Assembly (NCBI GenBank): GCA_016840905.1
Contig: JAEORM010000117.1
Coordinates: 1-26,657, forward strand
Direction of reading: 5' to 3'
DNA: 26,657 nucleotides
Origin: Candidatus Gerdarchaeota archaeon
GTDB taxonomy: Archaea; Asgardarchaeota; Heimdallarchaeia; JABLTI01
Numbering within the stretch: position 1 is the stretch's first letter; each line of letters begins with the position of its first letter. Below the pieces are notes generated by a model that made no database searches, had not been told where the DNA came from, and saw only the letters and a list, made by a program, of their open reading frames with translations. Shown in pieces: positions 22,317-26,657 of this stretch. A program made the position numbers and the translations under genes.

Positions 22317-22949
22317 ATGAATAATTGTGATGAAATTTTGCCAAAAAATACTGACAATACTTTTGATGAAGAAGATCAAGACTTTAATGATTCAGAAACA
22401 GAAACTACAAAGAAGAAATTGGGAAAAGCAGTTTATGCTCAAATTAAAGGAACAAATGTTAAAATTGAAGATCATCAAGATGCTAGAATAATTTATGATA
22501 ATGGTTTTTATGGAACATTAGAGAAAGACAAATCACTATCCTTGAATTTTGAAGAAACATTACATTTGATGGAACGCGGGGTTATAAAAGTCTCTGATGA
22601 AAGAGGTGTGTGGTTGGAACTAGCTGATTGTACTAGATTATTTTCACAAAAGAGAGAAAATTTCTGGACAGATTATTTAGTTTATAAGGATCTACGGAAT
22701 CGGGGTTACGTTGTGGGTGAGGGTATAAGTGATGTTGTAAAATACCGTGTTTATCCAAGAGGGGCAAAAGTTGGTTCTGATGTAGCAAAGACAATGATTT
22801 GTCCTCTTTCTGAAAGTTCAACAATAAATTTAGAAACATTAGATACAATTGTCACTCAAAGTCAGAGTTTGAAGAAGAAAGTTCTAATTGCATGTGTTGA
22901 TCGGTTAGGCGATGTATCATATTATGAGTTACAACCTGTGTTTAAATAA
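22317..22949 (+). CDS. tRNA-splicing endonuclease family protein, catalytic His replaced by Val
   Basis: 210 residues, EndA/Sen fold. The N-terminal domain (about 25-115) ends RLFSQKRENFWTDYLVYKDLRNRGYVV, the well-conserved start of the catalytic domain. The active site of archaeal EndA is a Tyr-His-Lys triad. The Tyr is present (Y146 in YRVYPRG), the Lys is present (K187 in SLKKKVLIA), but the His ten residues after the Tyr, normally in GEEHSKYLV, is V156 here (GSDVAKTMI). The spacing matches Methanocaldococcus EndA, so the alignment is without gaps. Splicing endonucleases need the His as general acid, so this subunit is probably inactive or structural, pairing with a catalytic subunit encoded elsewhere. 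An acidic tail of about 25 residues leads the protein. It is followed by rpiA 28 bases downstream. Confidence 0.85.
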   Translation: MNNCDEILPKNTDNTFDEEDQDFNDSETETTKKKLGKAVYAQIKGTNVKIEDHQDARIIYDNGFYGTLEKDKSLSLNFEETLHLMERGVIKVSDERGVWLELADCTRLFSQKRENFWTDYLVYKDLRNRGYVVGEGISDVVKYRVYPRGAKVGSDVAKTMICPLSESSTINLETLDTIVTQSQSLKKKVLIACVDRLGDVSYYELQPVFK

Positions 22950-22977
22950 GAATGAAAAGTTATTGAAGGTAATTTAA

Positions 22978-23679
22978 ATGTCTGATAATAAAGAAAAGAT
23001 AAATGAAATGAAAAAGAAAAGCGCAAAAGAAGCTTTGAAATTTGTTCATGAAGGAATGGTCATAGGAGTTGGTAGTGGTTCAACAGTAAGAGAATTTATC
23101 AAGCTGTTAAGTGAATCAAAATTGAATCTTCAATCAATAGTTTGCATACCTAGTTCTTTGGATACTGAGCAAATGTTAATAGAAAACAATATACGTGTAG
23201 GAGTTTTAAATCAAAATCCTAGTATTGATTTGACTATTGATGGGGCTGATAGAGTTGACAATAAGTTAAATGTCATTAAGGGCGGTGGAGGTGCTCATTT
23301 ACGAGAAAAAATAATCGCTGCAGCAGCTAAAGAAGTAATCATCATAGTTGATGAATCAAAAATGGTTGATGATTTAGGAGGAAGTTTCCCTGTACCAGTA
23401 GAGGTTATACCTCACGCCAAAGAATTTGTTATTAGAAGAATAATAGAATTGGGTGGTACTCCCAAAATCAGGAAAGCCTCTGATAAGCTTGGGCCTACTG
23501 TAAGTGATAATGGAAATATTATTTTGGATGTTGATTTTCAAGAAATAAAAAATATTGGGGAATTAGAAAAAACAATAAATAATATTCCAGGTGTCCTAGA
23601 AAATGGTTTATTTCCAAGCAATTTAATTACCAAAGTTATCATTGCCTCAACTTCTGAAATTAAAATAAAAAAGAAATAA
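22978..23679 (+). CDS. rpiA: ribose-5-phosphate isomerase A
   Basis: 233 residues; interconverts ribose 5-phosphate and ribulose 5-phosphate to supply pentoses for nucleotides. Family motifs: GMVIGVGSGSTVREF (phosphate loop), IDLTIDGADRVDN, KGGGGAHLREKI, and IIIVDESKMVDDLG. Catalytic Asp, Glu and Lys residues are all in these motifs. ATG at 22978 with GAAGGT upstream (nine-base spacing). Probably cotranscribed with the tRNA endonuclease family gene, and convergent with the PINA-like gene only 13 bases away. Confidence 0.96.
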   Translation: MSDNKEKINEMKKKSAKEALKFVHEGMVIGVGSGSTVREFIKLLSESKLNLQSIVCIPSSLDTEQMLIENNIRVGVLNQNPSIDLTIDGADRVDNKLNVIKGGGGAHLREKIIAAAAKEVIIIVDESKMVDDLGGSFPVPVEVIPHAKEFVIRRIIELGGTPKIRKASDKLGPTVSDNGNIILDVDFQEIKNIGELEKTINNIPGVLENGLFPSNLITKVIIASTSEIKIKKK

Positions 23680-23692
23680 AGGGTCACGCTAC

Positions 23693-25552
23693 TTATTTTG
23701 GATTGGCATAAAGTGTGTCACCTTTATTGATCATTTTTATTATCTCTTTTGCTATAGAAGTGGTTCGTTCTATTTTTATTTCGCCATTTTTACCTATAGA
23801 ACCAGAGAATAATACTCTATCTTCAGACATTACTTCAATATTCAAACCACTCAAATATTCTGCAAAACTTAGAATAACATGTGTTTTAGTGAATCTAATA
23901 TCTACGGGTATTTTTTCTTCTTCTTTAATTTGAGATTCTGAATAATCACTATCAGAGACACTTCCAACGCTTTTTGCTAGTGGTTTTACATCAATTTTCA
24001 TTCCTAATTTCTTTTCAAGTTCAGAGATATTTTTGCCCTTTCGTCCTATAACAAAAGGTACATCATCTGCGGGGAGTTCAATCCGAATAGAATTCTTTCC
24101 AGTTTTTGTTATATTCAATTTAGAGCTATTTACATATTTACGAATGACTCTTTCTATTTGCTTCTTTTCTTCCCCACCCAAAGGTTTGAGAGGTTTGCTG
24201 TCTTCAGCCCCTACAGGAATTACAGATACTTGTTCACCAAAAACAAAAATATCATATTTTAGAGTATGGGTTTCAAAATCACGAACTTCTATCACGGGTC
24301 GGGCAAGATCCCTTTCAAGCATCCCAGTTGGAACTTTTACTGTCATCCGTAATTCTAAAACATCACCAATTTGGCCATCCTCTATATAGATAACAGTATC
24401 TAAAATACTTGGTATCATACCCAAATCTATTCTACCAATAAAACGTTGGATTGCTTCAATTGCGGTTGTAGAATGGATAACTCCAACAAGCCCCATACCA
24501 GCAAGACGCATATCTGCAAAAGCTTCAAAATCTGGTGTTTTACGTAACTCATCAAAAATGACAAAATCTGGTCTAATTAGAAGCATAATATCAGCTGTTT
24601 TTCTGAAATCACCCGAAAGGGTAGTATACTGGGACACCTCTGGTCCAACTTGTAAATCTCGAGGCTTTTCTACTGTTTTTACTGTTTTACCTAGAGTGGC
24701 ATAAAAATCTGCTAATGCTTGAGCAAAAGTTGATTTTCCTGCTCCAGGTGATCCTGCAACTAATACTCCTTCAGCACGCTTCTCAAGTCTTTCATGCAAA
24801 TTTTCACTTAATTTATAATAATCCAAATCAAGTTTTGTTATTGGTTTAACAGCTGTTATCTCAGGAGCATCTGAAAAAGGTGGTTGAGCAATAACTATTC
24901 TCATAGTATCTAATTGAATTACCTTTACTCCTGGTTCATCCATTTCAATGAAAGAATTAGGGGTAGTTCTAGCTATGGAAATAATATCTGTAATAAGTTC
25001 GTCCATTTCAGCATGAGTTGATATTTTGCTATTAATTGAAATTAGCTCCCAGTCACCGGGTTTACCTTTTTTAGCTAAAGGGACAACTCCTTCTCTAATA
25101 TGAACTGACATAGTATGTTCATCAAAATAATCATAGATTTTATTCACAGCTTTTTTCTTGGGGGATTGTTTCAAGTATTCTACAGCAATACCTTCAATCT
25201 CACACATAGAAACTAGGATTTTATCACAAGTATATAATACAGCTTTATTTTCACGTGCAATATCCCGAATTTTGGCATCCAATTCGCCTGATGAGGCTAA
25301 TTTAATTTCTTCTAAAGTAGGTCTTTCACCAGCTAAGGTTATACCAATATTATAATGTGCACACTCAAATCTTAAATTCTTTAATTCATCTAAACCTTCG
25401 AATCCTTTGTGCTGATGATTATTAGCCATATTTTCAATTTCAGCAATGACTATTCTAGGAATGATTATCTCTTCAATCTTATCCTTCATTGAAAGAACTT
25501 CATCAACGACAAGCTTTGAGATAATTACACTTGTATCTGGAACAATTTTCAA
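23693..25552 (-). CDS. PIN domain - RecA-like ATPase - KH domain protein (PINA/COG1855 type)
   Basis: 619 residues. N-terminal PIN nuclease-like domain (about 1-135): VPDTSVIISKLV, PRIVIAEIENMA, GELDAKIRDIA and YTCDKIL give the acidic residues. A linker leads to the ATPase: Walker A GSPGAGKS (267-274), FVIFDELRK (Walker B), and VGVIHSTTAIEAIQRF. A KH domain follows (VIGRKGKNISELEKKLG, about 500), then a roughly 90-residue C-terminal part. This order defines the PINA family, hexameric ATPases that act in Holliday-junction branch migration with Hjc in Sulfolobus. Many databases label it a PilT-type pilus ATPase, but the domains speak against that. Start is TTG 25552, with GGAAGTG nine bases upstream. 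A TTACCGAA element lies 57 bases before the start. Convergent with rpiA. Confidence 0.9.
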   Translation of the reverse strand: MKIVPDTSVIISKLVVDEVLSMKDKIEEIIIPRIVIAEIENMANNHQHKGFEGLDELKNLRFECAHYNIGITLAGERPTLEEIKLASSGELDAKIRDIARENKAVLYTCDKILVSMCEIEGIAVEYLKQSPKKKAVNKIYDYFDEHTMSVHIREGVVPLAKKGKPGDWELISINSKISTHAEMDELITDIISIARTTPNSFIEMDEPGVKVIQLDTMRIVIAQPPFSDAPEITAVKPITKLDLDYYKLSENLHERLEKRAEGVLVAGSPGAGKSTFAQALADFYATLGKTVKTVEKPRDLQVGPEVSQYTTLSGDFRKTADIMLLIRPDFVIFDELRKTPDFEAFADMRLAGMGLVGVIHSTTAIEAIQRFIGRIDLGMIPSILDTVIYIEDGQIGDVLELRMTVKVPTGMLERDLARPVIEVRDFETHTLKYDIFVFGEQVSVIPVGAEDSKPLKPLGGEEKKQIERVIRKYVNSSKLNITKTGKNSIRIELPADDVPFVIGRKGKNISELEKKLGMKIDVKPLAKSVGSVSDSDYSESQIKEEEKIPVDIRFTKTHVILSFAEYLSGLNIEVMSEDRVLFSGSIGKNGEIKIERTTSIAKEIIKMINKGDTLYANPK

Positions 25553-25608
25553 TATTCAATACACTTCCATATCCTACTTATTAACCAATAAGAATTGATT
25601 TATCAAAG

Positions 25609-25616
25609 TTCGGTAA
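25609..25616 (-). promoter_or_regulatory. TTACCGAA element upstream of the PINA-like gene
   Basis: Fourth copy of the octamer, reading TTACCGAA on the minus strand and followed by CTTTGATAAATC, a possible TATA region. The rest of the 244-base gap to the next gene (25617-25796) is very AT-rich and has an imperfect direct repeat GTAATTATTTCAA (25659) / GTAATTATTCAA (25693) and, for the rightward gene, TTTATAA at about 25754. Confidence 0.38.
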
Positions 25617-25805
25617 TACTAAATGAATGCTATTAAACACTTATCTAAATTCTTTTTTGTAATTATTTCAATTAATTATTATCATTATTAAAGTAATTAT
25701 TCAACTAATGTAATGATATTTAATCCTATTTGAAAATAAATATAATATCTTTGTTTATAATTAACAATAAAAAGAACAGTCATGCAGTAAAAGTGGTTGA
25801 AAATA

Positions 25806-26264
25806 ATGGTTCATCTAAATTCATCTGAGAAAGAAAGTGAGGAAATTATTGAGAGTGAAGAAATAGACGAAGGGGAAATTGATTTCACTATTTTAACAGA
25901 TAAAGAAAAAGATGATTTAATATTAGAAATGCATGCCGAGGAAATGATGGTTAAAAGAACTCAAGAAGATGTTCAAGAAGTTTTTACTGAAAAGGTTCGA
26001 GTAAAAAAACGACGTAAAAAAACGGGTTCTAATCAACCAAACCACTATCCTGGTTTTGGCAAAGTAGTTATTCGAATGGGTGCAGCTTTAGCTTTTAGTA
26101 TGGCTTTTATACTAATTGGACCAATCATTCTATTTATGTCCTTTTTTGGTTATTATAGCTCCCATAGTGATTTTTCATGGTGGATTGATCTAGTATTTGC
26201 ACTTATAGGTTTAGGATTAACTATTGCTGCTTGGTTTTTATTTAGATATCTAATAAAAGATTAG
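25806..26264 (+). CDS. small two-TM membrane protein with acidic N-terminal region
   Basis: 152 residues from the ATG at 25806 (a TTG at 25797 is also in frame). The first about 60 residues are very acidic (KESEEIIESEEIDEGEID), followed by a strongly basic patch (VRVKKRRKKTGS) and two hydrophobic helices, about residues 91-113 (GAALAFSMAFILIGPIILF) and 124-146, separated by a short loop YYSSHSDFSWW. This gives a likely orientation with both ends in the cytoplasm. No known domain; not recognised. TATA-like TTTATAA at about 25754 could drive it. The gene ends with TAG. Confidence 0.6.
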   Translation: MVHLNSSEKESEEIIESEEIDEGEIDFTILTDKEKDDLILEMHAEEMMVKRTQEDVQEVFTEKVRVKKRRKKTGSNQPNHYPGFGKVVIRMGAALAFSMAFILIGPIILFMSFFGYYSSHSDFSWWIDLVFALIGLGLTIAAWFLFRYLIKD

Positions 26265-26342
26265 AATAATAAAAAAAAGTCCTTGTACAATGAATCTACT
26301 ATCAAGTAATGCTAAAATAACGAGGAAAAAGAAATTATTGAT

Positions 26343-26546
26343 TTATCCTCCTCTTAACAATGGGAGGACAATTATTTCATCATCTTTTTCCACAGTAACA
26401 TTAGTGGTTATTCTAGAACCATTAACTAAAATAACACGTTTATCTAAGTTTTTTATCCCCAATTTATCTAAAAATTTCTCCAATTCTATTCGCTTGTCTG
26501 GTACGAATTTCATGATATTGCTTTTTCCAGATTCAGAACTGCTCAT
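26343..26546 (-). CDS. short ubiquitin-like (ThiS/SAMP-type) beta-grasp protein ending LRGG
   Basis: 67 residues. The C-terminal half has the beta-grasp features of ThiS/MoaD/SAMP proteins: helix ELEKFLDKLGI, strand KRVILVNGSRI, turn VEKDDEI and the last strand IVLPLLRGG, ending directly in Gly-Gly as required for activation by an E1-like enzyme. The end LRGG is the same as that of ubiquitin. The N-terminus is short, with a hydrophilic leader MSSSESGKSN and one strand IMKFVP before the helix, so the first beta-hairpin appears reduced. An in-frame stop three codons upstream fixes the ATG at 26546, preceded by GGTG at a good distance. A TATA-like AATATATTTA lies about 30 bases upstream. Probably sulfur carrier or protein modifier; the opposite-strand frame at 26290-26562 is a shadow. 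Confidence 0.72.
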   Translation of the reverse strand: MSSSESGKSNIMKFVPDKRIELEKFLDKLGIKNLDKRVILVNGSRITTNVTVEKDDEIIVLPLLRGG

Positions 26547-26615
26547 TTGGATTTACACCTAGGGAAATAGTGGTAAATATATTGCTTAATTAGGAATAAT
26601 AACTTTTCCTATTAT

Positions 26616-26639
26616 CTTATGTAGTTTTTTTTACATAAG
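26616..26639. repeat. inverted repeat near the right edge
   Basis: Perfect 8-bp inverted repeat CTTATGTA / TACATAAG with a loop of GTTTTTTT. It could be part of a terminator or promoter structure for a gene beyond the window; no gene is visible in the last 110 bases. Confidence 0.4.
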
Positions 26640-26657
26640 AATCTTATCATATTACTA

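Noticed and set aside
23693..25552. Type IV pilus ATPase for the nearby pilin-like locus
   Set aside because: The ATPase is flanked by an N-terminal PIN domain and a C-terminal KH domain, which fits nucleic-acid work (PINA family), and it lies about 9 kb from the pilin-like genes next to unrelated genes.
25659..25705. Direct repeats GTAATTATTTCAA / GTAATTATTCAA as an iteron-like origin element
   Set aside because: Only two imperfect copies in extremely AT-rich DNA and no replication gene nearby; likely chance.
26290..26562. Plus-strand 90-residue ORF opposite the LRGG protein
   Set aside because: The minus-strand frame has a beta-grasp pattern, a ribosome binding site and a promoter-like element; the plus-strand frame has none.

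Overview
The window is AT-rich (about one-third G+C by eye) and densely coded on both strands. It reads as a chromosomal segment of an archaeon, most probably an Asgard archaeon. Archaeal signs are an archaeal-type glutamyl-tRNA synthetase, ADP-forming acetyl-CoA synthetase split into alpha and beta subunits, an EF-2 family GTPase, a tRNA-splicing endonuclease family protein, a PIN-ATPase-KH protein (PINA/COG1855 type), class III (prepilin-like) signal sequences and TATA-type promoters. Pointing to Asgard are several eukaryote-like proteins: the C-terminal end of a Rag/Gtr-like GTPase carrying a roadblock domain, a PPP-family Ser/Thr phosphatase, an alpha-solenoid protein with a RING-like zinc finger, and two ubiquitin-fold (beta-grasp) proteins ending in or near Gly-Gly. 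The lineage is an inference. No rRNA, tRNA, CRISPR array, insertion sequence or integrase was seen.

Layout. 1-1260: a Rag-like GTPase C-terminus cut by the window edge, meeting tail-to-tail a divergent NIF3/DUF34 protein. 1355-3671: acdA-acdB operon. 3711-7936: gltX, the membrane-anchored solenoid/RING-like protein and a PPP phosphatase. 7973-10760 (minus): a DASS/SLC13-type transporter interrupted by an in-frame TAG exactly between its two repeat halves, then a zinc-ribbon/Yip1-like membrane protein. 10905-11513: pyroglutamyl peptidase. 11549-15567: a three-gene operon of prepilin-like proteins facing a divergent TadC/GspF-type pilus platform gene and a coiled-coil gene. 15662-18338: stand-alone LplB-type lipoate ligase subunit, an Urm1/MoaD-like protein and an EF-2 paralogue lacking the diphthamide loop. 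18533-20162: a helical-repeat protein, a PHP-domain phosphoesterase and a dodecin-like protein. 20292-23679: uvrB, a tRNA endonuclease family protein whose catalytic His is Val, and rpiA. 23693-26546: PINA-like ATPase, a small two-TM acidic protein and a short beta-grasp protein ending LRGG.

A recurring theme is conserved folds that have lost signature residues: NIF3 without metal ligands, EF-2 without the diphthamide His, EndA without the catalytic His, dodecin without the flavin-stacking Trp. The TAG-split transporter, the solenoid/RING protein and an octamer TTACCGAA found four times, only between genes, are the other items most worth following. All calls come from reading the sequence; no database search was run.
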